Shown one piece after another: positions 34,625 to 41,937 of a DNA stretch of 53,892 nucleotides. Position numbers and translations under genes: made by a program. The notes below the pieces were generated by a model. The model did not search any database, was not told where the DNA came from, and worked only from the letters and a program-made list of their open reading frames with translations. The stretch is from Bacillota bacterium. Its GTDB lineage: Bacteria; Bacillota; UBA4882; UBA8346. Location: the NCBI GenBank assembly GCA_023400055.1, contig JAEXFN010000060.1, positions 1 through 53,892 of the forward strand, in the 5' to 3' direction. Position 1 is the stretch's first letter. Every line of letters begins with the position of its first letter.

Positions 34625-35419
34625 CTAATTCTTTTTGGCTTTCCACAATGGGATAACCTGGCGGATGATATGATTGAAATTGGCGGCGTCCCAAGCCGCC
34701 CGCCCGATAAAAAGCCCGTCGATCTGCGGCTGGCTTATTAAAGCCTCGGCATTTCGTTCGTTTACGCTGCCGCCATAAAGCAAGGGAATAGCTTGGCCGC
34801 CCGCCGGAAACATCTCACATAACACCTTCCGTAATTCGAGGTGAATATAGCCGGCATAATCCGCTGTAGCCGGCACTCCTTGTTCGCCGATGGCCCAAAC
34901 CGGCTCGTAAGCGATCCAGACTCGCGCCGTTTGCTCTTCACGAACTCCGTTTAAGGCGATCTTTAATTGCTGCCGCAACCTTTCCACGGCGATATTGAGC
35001 TGTTTTTCGGGGCCGGTTTCTCCCACGCAAACCAAACTGACCAGGCCGTGCCCGAGTCCGGCAAGCACCTTTTTATTCACTGTAAAATCGTTCTCCCCGA
35101 AATGCTGTCTCCGCTCGGAGTGCCCGATTTCCACAATGGTAACGCCGATCTCTTTCAGCATCGGCGGCGAGATTTCTCCCGTAAACTGCCCGCGATCCTC
35201 CCAAAACATGTTTTGGGCGCCCAGCATGATCGGACTTGAGTTAACGGCCAAAGCGGCCGGATATAGAGATGTAAAGGACGGGATAACGAACAGGCAAAGC
35301 TCCGCCTCGGCGATGTCTCGGGTGACGGCGGCCAAACTTTTCAAGTAACCGGTGGTCTGTCCAATATTCTTGTACATCTTCAAATTGGTTCCGATATAAA
35401 GTTTCTGCGCCGCCGTCAT
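34625..35419 (-). CDS. triosephosphate-isomerase-like enzyme, probable erythrulose-phosphate isomerase
   Basis: 264 residues; ATG 35419 overlaps the rpiB-like stop by four bases. Catalytic residues are intact: His in VEIGHSERRQHFGEND and Glu in WIAYEPVWAIGEQGVPA. The N-terminal loop reads IGTNLKMYKN where glycolytic TIM has GGNWKMN, and the C-terminal phosphate loop reads GLFIGRAAWDAANF where TIM has VGGASL. These changes fit the EryH/LerI group, which interconverts L-erythrulose 1-phosphate and D-erythrulose 4-phosphate. Glycolytic TIM is the alternative, but the sugar-operon context argues against it. Confidence 0.82.
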   Translation of the reverse strand: MTAAQKLYIGTNLKMYKNIGQTTGYLKSLAAVTRDIAEAELCLFVIPSFTSLYPAALAVNSSPIMLGAQNMFWEDRGQFTGEISPPMLKEIGVTIVEIGHSERRQHFGENDFTVNKKVLAGLGHGLVSLVCVGETGPEKQLNIAVERLRQQLKIALNGVREEQTARVWIAYEPVWAIGEQGVPATADYAGYIHLELRKVLCEMFPAGGQAIPLLYGGSVNERNAEALISQPQIDGLFIGRAAWDAANFNHIIRQVIPLWKAKKN

Positions 35420-35880
35420 CGAAATGAATTCCCTTCGATTTCTTTGATTTTGGCCACTTTCGATGTGGAGCGGCCGTCTTTAAATTCCAGGCTCAGCCAC
35501 TCGGCCAAAACCTTTTTGGCCAGCTCCGGACCGATGATCCGCGCTCCCATGCAAATGACATTGGCGTCATTACTAAGCCGGGCCCTTTCCGCCGAATAAT
35601 TGTCATGGCAAACCGCCGCATAAATACCGGGAAATTTATTGGCCGCTATCGCCATTCCAATGCCCGTGCCACAGATTAATATGCCTTCCTTCCGATAGTC
35701 GCTGCGGATTATCTCCCGGACTACTCTTTCGGCTATCAGCGGATACATCGTTTCATCATCGGGCGAGTCGACGCCCAGATCGGTATAAACGAAGCCTTCT
35801 TTCGCCAAAAATTTCTCGATCTCATTTTTCAGAGCTACCGCCGCATTGTCGCAGCCGATGACTAACTCCTTATTTTTCAT
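35416..35880 (-). CDS. RpiB/LacAB-family isomerase, probable erythrulose-4-phosphate isomerase
   Basis: 154 residues from ATG 35880 with GGTGAGG. Family core GILICGTGIGMAIAANKFPG keeps the catalytic Cys. However, the usual SDHAG motif reads CDNAA, the YPDYA motif YPLIA, the REHNDANV motif RLSNDANV and the C-terminal GGRH motif DGRS. Several substrate and phosphate contacts of ribose-5-phosphate isomerase B are therefore replaced, as in EryI/DerI-type enzymes that make D-erythrose 4-phosphate. Its position between SIS and TIM-like genes supports tetrose-phosphate isomerisation; this is inferred. Confidence 0.82.
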   Translation of the reverse strand: MKNKELVIGCDNAAVALKNEIEKFLAKEGFVYTDLGVDSPDDETMYPLIAERVVREIIRSDYRKEGILICGTGIGMAIAANKFPGIYAAVCHDNYSAERARLSNDANVICMGARIIGPELAKKVLAEWLSLEFKDGRSTSKVAKIKEIEGNSFR

Positions 35881-35909
35881 GGTCCTCACCTTCGTTATGG
35901 GAGCAAATT

Positions 35910-36467
35910 TCACTCCAGATTGCGATGCCGTTGCGCCATCTTTTCCCCGGACATCGCCAGCCGTTCCTGTAAATCCATGATAATCATGTCGAACAGTATC
36001 AATAAGCTCTGTTCAAAAAGATTGCCCATCGGTTGAAGCGAGGGTACCACTGCGGCGGTACCCAAATATACCGCGGCCGGCAGAAACAGGACCACATCCG
36101 CCCGTTTGGGGGTCTTTTTAAAAGGATCCCCGCTGACGACCGCCACTCGCGCCTGATGTTTCTTGGCCGTTTCCACCACATAATCGATATGGCCGATTTC
36201 GCCGCAGCCGCTGGTGGCGATGAGCAAGTCCCCTTCGCCGATGGCCGGCGTCGTTTCATCCCAAATCCAATGGCTTGGGATACCGAGGTGCATCAAACGC
36301 ATGGTAAAAGCCCTGGTTGAAAGGCCTTCCCTCCCGACCCCGATCAGAATGATCTTTTTCGCTTTCATGATCTCCGCGACCAAACGCTCTATTTCCAAGC
36401 GATCGATCCTTTGAAAGACCTTAGCCAATTCATCGATAATTGCATCCGCCTGTTGACGATAATCCAC
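35910..36467 (-). CDS. SIS-domain sugar-phosphate isomerase (HxlB-like)
   Basis: 185 residues with GTG at 36467, one base past the preceding stop. The SIS fold shows AKKIILIGVGREGLSTRAFT, MRLMHLGIPSHWIWDETTPA, GEGDLLIATSGCGEIGHIDY and QPMGNLFEQSLLILFDMIIM, close in layout and length to 6-phospho-3-hexuloisomerase (HxlB). The HxlA partner is absent, so formaldehyde fixation is unlikely. Within this operon it may isomerise another sugar phosphate that enters the same pathway; its substrate is unknown. Confidence 0.82.
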   Translation of the reverse strand: MDYRQQADAIIDELAKVFQRIDRLEIERLVAEIMKAKKIILIGVGREGLSTRAFTMRLMHLGIPSHWIWDETTPAIGEGDLLIATSGCGEIGHIDYVVETAKKHQARVAVVSGDPFKKTPKRADVVLFLPAAVYLGTAAVVPSLQPMGNLFEQSLLILFDMIIMDLQERLAMSGEKMAQRHRNLE

Positions 36468-36468
36468 C

Positions 36469-37368
36469 TTACCTGCCCCCGTTTCCTAAAGAATTATGCA
36501 ACAGCCGCATGGTCTCCCGGATATCTTCATACACGTACTCATCGGTCGCTTCAAAGGGATAAATCACTTCTACGAACTGGACCAGGTCGCCGAGGCAATA
36601 TCGCTCGGCGATTTCGCTAATCAGCTCCATACTGAGTTCCCCTTGCTGAGTAAAACCCCAGTGGCGGTCGAGCAACCCATCCGTTTGCTGAAGATGGAAG
36701 CAATCGATATAGGGCAGACAGGTGTCGAGCCAAATTCCCATATCGGCCTGTTCTTTAAGCAGCGGTTTAAATAATGCGTGTCCCCAGTCCACCAGCAGAC
36801 GCACCGGAACATCGGTGGTACCCTCCAAATCCTTCATTAATTTTAAGGAACTGCCGGGATCGCTCGGGAACTCCGTTGCCAGCGGCGTCGGTTCAATAAC
36901 GAGCTTCTCGAGTCCCATTTTCTTGGCGTGAGAGGCCAGCTCCCTGAGCTGATCCAGAACTATGCCGTAAATCGCCGCTCTCCTTTTTTGATCATAAGCA
37001 TCCGCGTGAGTCATTCCTCCGAGCGGGGTGCCGAGACTGGTTGCTCCCATAGCGGCGGTCATGTCGATAGCCCGCTTTAAAAAGTTTACCGCTATTTTAC
37101 GTTGCTCGGCAGTGGGCGCCATCAACTGCGGATAAGTATAGGCGGCTATCCCGCCGAAGGTGCCGGTCAGGGTCAAACCCTCTTTTTCAAAGGCCTCACT
37201 CCAGCTTCGGGCAATTGCGTCCCGTTCCTTCTCAGGCCACCAGGGATCGATCAAGTCCCAGGTAAACTGGACATATTCCGTCTGCAAATCTTTCCTGACC
37301 ATGGCCGCCAGATATTCCGGCTCCAGCCAACGTTTTACGGCGAACGAGAGATTGAGTCCGATCTTCAT
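36469..37368 (-). CDS. sugar-phosphate isomerase/epimerase, TIM barrel (EryC-like)
   Basis: 299 residues; ATG 37368 with AGGAGG. AP-endonuclease-2-like barrel: MKIGLNLSFAVKRWLEP, GATSLGTPLGGMTHADAYDQ, LEKLVIEPTPLATEFPSDPG, VRLLVDWGHALFKPLLKE and FHLQQTDGLLDRHWGFTQQG, with metal-binding Glu, Asp/His and His at the expected strand ends. The size and order resemble EryC of the Brucella erythritol pathway, an epimerase of erythrulose phosphates. It is the first enzyme gene after the transporter. D-apiose or ketohexose epimerases of the same fold are alternatives. Confidence 0.78.
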   Translation of the reverse strand: MKIGLNLSFAVKRWLEPEYLAAMVRKDLQTEYVQFTWDLIDPWWPEKERDAIARSWSEAFEKEGLTLTGTFGGIAAYTYPQLMAPTAEQRKIAVNFLKRAIDMTAAMGATSLGTPLGGMTHADAYDQKRRAAIYGIVLDQLRELASHAKKMGLEKLVIEPTPLATEFPSDPGSSLKLMKDLEGTTDVPVRLLVDWGHALFKPLLKEQADMGIWLDTCLPYIDCFHLQQTDGLLDRHWGFTQQGELSMELISEIAERYCLGDLVQFVEVIYPFEATDEYVYEDIRETMRLLHNSLGNGGR

Positions 37369-37425
37369 AACGTTCCTCCTCATCCGAACCAATTGGCAAT
37401 CGACAAAGGATTTTGCGGTTAGAAC

Positions 37426-38409
37426 TTAACGGTTGTTCTTTGCCCTGAACATTCGCGATATGGAATCTAAGGCGATCGCTCCCACCACTATCGAGCCGCT
37501 GACCACGGTCTGCCAATAGGGGGAGATGCCGAACAGCACGATAATGTTCTCGATAATGCCGATGATCGCCGCGCCGAGGAGCGCTCCCGCCGGACTGCCG
37601 GCCCCGCCCGTCGAAGCGACGCCTCCGATCACCGGGGCGGCGATGGAACTCAACACCCAGGAATCGCCGATACTGGGCTGGGACGAACCGAGGCGGGCGA
37701 CCATGATCATTCCGGCGAGCGCCGCCAACAGACCGGCTATCCCAAAAGTAGTCACCCTGATCGCATTCACCCTGATTCCGAGAATCCGCGAAGCCTCCCG
37801 GCTGTTCCCGATGGCATACATATACCGGCCGAACGGAGTGAATTTCGCCAAAAAGAGGATGACGAAAAGCACGATGATCATCAGGATAAACGGCATCGGA
37901 ATTTTGAAGATATCCCCTTGGCCCAGAAAATAAATGGCTTCCGGAATCCCGTTAATCGCTTTCCCCTGGGAGATTACCAGATTAATGCCGCTATAAACCC
38001 CGGTCATCCCGATCGTGACGACCAGTGAATTAAGATTTAATCCCGCCACCAGAATGCCGTTGACGATCCCCAAGGCAGTTCCCAAAAGCAGGGCGAGAAA
38101 AAACGAGAGATAGGGCTCGACTCCCGCATTGACCATCAACATGCCCCCGATGACTCCGCAAAATCCGGCAATCGCTCCGATCGATAAATCAAGTTCGCCG
38201 ATGATCAGCAGGCAGGCCTGCCCTATCGCTACCATGCTCACGAACGAAAGCGAGCGAATCACCGCTTCCAGATTATAGCTGGTCAGGAAATAGGGGGAAA
38301 TCACCGCCGCGATAATTACAATGAGAATTAATGCCAGCAATACGCCGCTGAATTGTGTCTTGCGAATTTCTTTGAACACATTGGCCGATTTACTGTTTTG
38401 TTCTTTCAT
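37426..38409 (-). CDS. sugar ABC transporter permease, RbsC type
   Basis: About 327 residues from ATG 38409 (GGAGTG upstream; ATG 38418 is in frame). Eight to ten membrane segments; family marks are YNLEAVIRSLSFVSMVAIGQ, CLLIIGELDLSIGAIAGFCG, LNSLVVTIGMTGVYSGI, ASRILGIRVNAIRVTTF and APVIGGVASTGGAGSPAGAL. It forms the membrane channel with the RbsA-type ATPase encoded upstream. It ends about 58 bases before the EryC-like gene. Confidence 0.92.
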   Translation of the reverse strand: MKEQNSKSANVFKEIRKTQFSGVLLALILIVIIAAVISPYFLTSYNLEAVIRSLSFVSMVAIGQACLLIIGELDLSIGAIAGFCGVIGGMLMVNAGVEPYLSFFLALLLGTALGIVNGILVAGLNLNSLVVTIGMTGVYSGINLVISQGKAINGIPEAIYFLGQGDIFKIPMPFILMIIVLFVILFLAKFTPFGRYMYAIGNSREASRILGIRVNAIRVTTFGIAGLLAALAGMIMVARLGSSQPSIGDSWVLSSIAAPVIGGVASTGGAGSPAGALLGAAIIGIIENIIVLFGISPYWQTVVSGSIVVGAIALDSISRMFRAKNNR

Positions 38410-38436
38410 AACATACACTCCATATTAAGCTTGATA

Positions 38437-39921
38437 CTACGGTTCGCCGATAATGGAACTAAGTATTGCTGATTTTTGCGCGTTTTCCGTCTCGAATTCT
38501 CCGACCTTTTTGCCTTCATAGATCGTAATAATTCGGTTGGAACATTTCATAAGCTCTTCGAGTTCCGACGAGATCAGGATTATGCTTATCCCCTGCGTTG
38601 CGAGATCTTTCATGATTTTGTACAATTCGTTCTTCGTACCTACGTCGATCCCTTTGGTCGGCTCGTCGAAAATAAGCGCCCTTGGCGCGCAATATAACGC
38701 TCGCCCGATAATTGCTTTTTGTTGATTGCCGCCGCTCAAATACATGATTTGCTTTTCGAGCGACGAAGTCTTGATGTCACAGGATTGGACGATTTCATTG
38801 ACTAAGGTTTGCTCTTTTTTGGCTGAAATTACAAAGCGTTTGGCCGTCCGGCCAAATAAGGACACGCCGATATTATGACGGATGCTCAATAAAGGCAATA
38901 TTCCTTGTTGCTTCCGCTCTTCCGGAAGATAAAACAAGCCATGCCGGATTGAAAAATGGGGGTCTCCCAGGCGCCACGGCTTTCCTTCCAGCCTAACCCG
39001 GCCACTTTTCGCCGGGAGAAAGCCGAAAATGGTCTGCATGATTTCAGAGCGGCCCGCGCCGACCAAACCGGCGAAACCCAGGATTTCTCCTTTACGGAGC
39101 TGAAAACTGATATTGGAAAAACCCTGCCCGGACAAGTCTGCGACTTCCAGCACCGATTCAGCGGATTTGTTTTCCGGGCGGAAAACGATTTCCTCATCGA
39201 TGTCCCTGCCGGACATTTTATTAATAATCCAGCGTTTATCGACCTCTTTAACCTTCGACTCGCCGACCTTTTCGCCATTGCGGAGGATCGTAACCGCATC
39301 GCCGATCTCAAACAATTCATCCAGTTTGTGAGAGATGAAAATGATCGCCTTATTCTCCATTTTTAATTGGCGGATGACCTCAAACAAACGGGCCGTCTCC
39401 CGCTGCGTCAGACTGGTCGTAGGTTCGTCGAGGATAAGGACTTGAAAATACTTATTGACAGTCGCCCGGGCGATCTGCAACAATTGCTGATTGGAGACGG
39501 AGATATTCTTAACGAGCTCGCCCGGTCCGGCATTAATCTGAAATTTTTCGAGCCAGGGAACGGCCGCCGGTTCAAGCAGTTTCCGGTTTACCATCGGCTT
39601 CTTGAAGCCGGACTTCCAAAACGGCATGAACAGGTTTTCCGCAACCGACATATGTTTAAAAAGGTCCAATTCCTGAGGAACGTAGGCCACCTTTTCAAAC
39701 AATTTGCTACGATAAAGCGCCGCTTCGCCTTCGATCTTTATTTGGCCGTTATCGGCCTGGTAAACACCGGTCAGTATCTTGACCAAGGTGCTTTTGCCGG
39801 CGCCGTTCTCTCCGATAATGCAATGGATCTTGCCCTTTTCGACGGCCACATCGACATCTTTTAACGCCACAACGCCGGGGAAAGACTTTGTGATATTACA
39901 CGCTTCCAATATTATCATCAT
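38437..39921 (-). CDS. sugar ABC transporter ATP-binding protein, RbsA type
   Basis: 494 residues with two nucleotide-binding domains. NBD1: Walker A CIIGENGAGKSTLVKILTG, signature ISVSNQQLLQIARA, Walker B ILDEPTTSL, switch His FISHKLDEL. NBD2: degenerate Walker A GLVGAGRSEIMQTIFG, signature YLSGGNQQKAIIGRAL, Walker B IFDEPTKGIDVG. This asymmetric pair is typical of RbsA/MglA. The start ATG 39921 has a weak site. It powers import with the RbsC-type permease, and NBD1 is the closest visible relative of the N-terminal domain of the sensor kinase encoded upstream. Confidence 0.94.
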   Translation of the reverse strand: MMIILEACNITKSFPGVVALKDVDVAVEKGKIHCIIGENGAGKSTLVKILTGVYQADNGQIKIEGEAALYRSKLFEKVAYVPQELDLFKHMSVAENLFMPFWKSGFKKPMVNRKLLEPAAVPWLEKFQINAGPGELVKNISVSNQQLLQIARATVNKYFQVLILDEPTTSLTQRETARLFEVIRQLKMENKAIIFISHKLDELFEIGDAVTILRNGEKVGESKVKEVDKRWIINKMSGRDIDEEIVFRPENKSAESVLEVADLSGQGFSNISFQLRKGEILGFAGLVGAGRSEIMQTIFGFLPAKSGRVRLEGKPWRLGDPHFSIRHGLFYLPEERKQQGILPLLSIRHNIGVSLFGRTAKRFVISAKKEQTLVNEIVQSCDIKTSSLEKQIMYLSGGNQQKAIIGRALYCAPRALIFDEPTKGIDVGTKNELYKIMKDLATQGISIILISSELEELMKCSNRIITIYEGKKVGEFETENAQKSAILSSIIGEP

Positions 39922-40050
39922 GCCACGCTCTTTAAACAGAATTGACGGGGTTGTCCCGGACGACCGGGACAGCCCGAGAGTTAAACCTGAAAGGATTGAT
40001 TAGACCGACCATCCAAAATACTTCACCGAAAGCGGCCACCGTCTTATTTA

Positions 40051-40986
40051 TTATTTAAGCGATGCCTTGGTGATGACTCGAATGCCGGTATCGATTGTTT
40101 TCGGGGTGGGTTGACCCATGGATTGCATCCACAGCGCCATAACCGACCATGCGCCCTGCATCTGCGGCTTTGTCGAAGAAGATGATTCAACCACGCCTCC
40201 CTTAATCAAGGCCAGCAGTTGATTCAAATCATCCATGCCGACACTGAGAACCTTACCGGTCTTACCCGCTTCTTTGACAGCCAAACCAATGCCGATCGGT
40301 CCGGAAGCATCGCACGAAACAAAGCCCCGCAGATCCGGATGGGCCGCCAAGATCGATGCCGCTTGTTTTTGGGCGGTTTCAATGGAGTCATTGTCAATGC
40401 CTTCGGCTACGACCTTGATATCGGGATACTTCGCAAAAGTATCTTTATGAGCCAGATAACGGAGCCGATGGTTGGGCGCGGTAGGGACGCCTTGCATAAT
40501 CGCCACTTCGCCCTTGCCGCCGAGCAATTTTACCAGCCGCTCGGAAGCGATTCTGGCCTGCTCGCCGAAGTCGTTTCCGATATTGGTTAATCCCCAGTCA
40601 GCCGGAGCCTCGGAATCGAAAATGACCACATGGATCCCATGCTTTATCGCTTCTTGTAAAGGCACTCGATTGCTTGCGGCATCCAAAAGGTCGATGGCGA
40701 TTCCATCCGGCCTGGTCGCGGCCGCCTGTTCGATGATGTTATTCTGCAATATCACATCCGATTTCGAGGGGGCTCTGTAATCGATAATGAACTTGCAGCC
40801 CGTCTGTTGCGTAAGGATTCTCGCTTGAGCCTTTGCGCCATCGTTTACTTCATCAAACCACGGATGGACGCATTTCGGGATAATCACAAAACGGAATTGT
40901 TTTTTCTTTGCGCCCTGCACGGTGGACAGACCGACCATGCCCAGAATCAATACGGCGCTCAAAACCAATAACAACCAGCGTTTCAT
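40051..40986 (-). CDS. sugar-binding protein of Rbs-type ABC transporter (periplasmic-binding protein 4 family)
   Basis: 311 residues; ATG 40986 with GGGAGG. Signal peptide 1-25 (LLLVLSAVLILGMVGLSTVQ). The body is RbsB-like: FRFVIIPKCVHPWFDEVNDG, GIAIDLLDAASNRVPLQEAI, HVVIFDSEAPADWGLTNIGN, RGFVSCDASGPIGIGLAVKE. No Cys lipobox is evident. It captures the sugar for the adjacent permease and ATPase. It is the first gene of the operon, behind a leader with an intrinsic terminator that an ANTAR protein could control. Confidence 0.92.
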   Translation of the reverse strand: MKRWLLLVLSAVLILGMVGLSTVQGAKKKQFRFVIIPKCVHPWFDEVNDGAKAQARILTQQTGCKFIIDYRAPSKSDVILQNNIIEQAAATRPDGIAIDLLDAASNRVPLQEAIKHGIHVVIFDSEAPADWGLTNIGNDFGEQARIASERLVKLLGGKGEVAIMQGVPTAPNHRLRYLAHKDTFAKYPDIKVVAEGIDNDSIETAQKQAASILAAHPDLRGFVSCDASGPIGIGLAVKEAGKTGKVLSVGMDDLNQLLALIKGGVVESSSSTKPQMQGAWSVMALWMQSMGQPTPKTIDTGIRVITKASLK

Positions 40987-41129
40987 TCTTCTTCCTCCCT
41001 AAAATGAATTGAACTTGATGAAACCTCTATCCCCGGAAATAAACAGTTTTTGTCAACCACCTCCTTTTGTAAATGCCGATTCGCTCGAGGAGACCAGTGT
41101 TTTATAACATTTTCTGATGAAAAACAAAA

Positions 41130-41192
41130 AAGGACGCCTCGAATAAATCGGGCATCCTTAGCCTGCATGCTGGTAACGGTCATGGGTACCAG
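41130..41192 (-). promoter_or_regulatory. attenuator leader: stem-loops and intrinsic terminator, candidate ANTAR target
   Basis: On the minus strand AAGGATGCC pairs with GGCGTCCTT (41130-41159) and runs into six T, an intrinsic terminator about 70 bases after the promoter and 140 bases before the binding-protein gene. Just upstream, CTGGTA/TACCAG (41170-41192) makes a first hairpin. A short GCAT/ATGC pairing would occupy the 5' arm of the terminator and could compete with it. The adjacent gene encodes an RNA-binding ANTAR regulator. I could not place the expected A1-G4 hexaloops with certainty. Confidence 0.65.
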
Positions 41193-41232
41193 TCAAAATT
41201 TAACTTAATCAATACATTATATTTACAAAATA

Positions 41233-41261
41233 AAAATAACACTTCCATTGTCATTTGTCAA
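41233..41261 (-). promoter_or_regulatory. promoter of the Rbs-type / tetrose operon
   Basis: TTGACA (41256-41261) and TATTTT (41233-41238) with 17-base spacing on the minus strand, downstream of the ANTAR gene and upstream of the attenuator leader. Confidence 0.75.
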
Positions 41262-41290
41262 TGACTAATCGAACCAATCAGGCTAACCCC

Positions 41291-41322
41291 GCTGAAAACC
41301 TCTTCATCAGGAAGTTTTCAGC
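41291..41322 (-). other. hairpin downstream of the ANTAR gene
   Basis: GCTGAAAAC and GTTTTCAGC form a 9-base stem ten bases past the ANTAR stop codon. There is no T tract, so it is at best a weak terminator or a transcript 3' end stabiliser. Confidence 0.4.
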
Positions 41323-41331
41323 GTCAATCGA

Positions 41332-41916
41332 TTATAGATCTAAATCTTTAGCGGCTGCAATGATTTTCCTTGCCACTTCACTCATTTTGATGCGGTTCTC
41401 TCTGCTCTTCTTCTGCAACAACGCCAAGGCTTCGGATTCTTTAATTCCCTTGTGATCCATCAAAATCCCTTTGGCGTGTTCAATGAGCTTTCGCTCTTCC
41501 AGCGCAAATTTTGAAGTTTCCACCTCTTTCATCAGGCTTTGTTTCCGCTGAAAATTTTGATAAGCCAATTCCAGCGCCGGTTTGAGATCATTTTCATCGA
41601 CCGGTTTGATCAGGTAATTCTCTACCCCGATTTCCGAGGCTTCATTAATCAATTTAACCTCGCTGTAGCCGGTGAGAATGACGATTGCTACCGGCGCCTG
41701 AGCGCTGATTTGTCTCGCAACTTGCAATCCGTTCAGCGTCGGCATATTGATATCCATCAGTACCACATCCGGTTTTAACCTTTTAACGAGGGGCAGCACG
41801 GCCTTGCCATCTTCGGCCTGGCCCACCACGGAATGTCCGATCTTTTTTAACTGCGATTCCAAGCCGGCAGCGATTATCGATTCATCTTCGGCAATCAGGA
41901 CCTTTAATTTTTGCAT
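41332..41916 (-). CDS. ANTAR-domain response regulator (RNA-binding antiterminator)
   Basis: 194 residues; ATG 41916 with AAGGAG. Receiver domain (1-120): VLIAEDESIIAAGLESQLKK, phospho-acceptor Asp in VVLMDINMPTLNGLQVARQ, ILTGYSE and LIKPVDENDL. ANTAR domain (about 135-190): LEERKLIEHAKGILMDHKG and IKESEALALLQKKSREN, then MSEVARKII. ANTAR regulators dimerise on phosphorylation and bind tandem hairpins to prevent terminator formation. It follows the HisKA_2 kinase by 21 bases, as in EutVW, and faces the terminator-bearing leader of the sugar operon. Confidence 0.93.
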   Translation of the reverse strand: MQKLKVLIAEDESIIAAGLESQLKKIGHSVVGQAEDGKAVLPLVKRLKPDVVLMDINMPTLNGLQVARQISAQAPVAIVILTGYSEVKLINEASEIGVENYLIKPVDENDLKPALELAYQNFQRKQSLMKEVETSKFALEERKLIEHAKGILMDHKGIKESEALALLQKKSRENRIKMSEVARKIIAAAKDLDL

Positions 41917-41937
41917 TCAGATATCTCCTTCCGATCC

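Noticed and set aside
35910..36467. Ribulose-monophosphate formaldehyde pathway
   Set aside because: Only an HxlB-like gene is present; HxlA is missing and the neighbours are tetrose or triose enzymes.
41170..41192. Canonical ANTAR dual-hairpin with A1-G4 hexaloops
   Set aside because: A hairpin is present, but I could not find two six-base loops with A at position 1 and G at position 4, so only a general attenuator is claimed.
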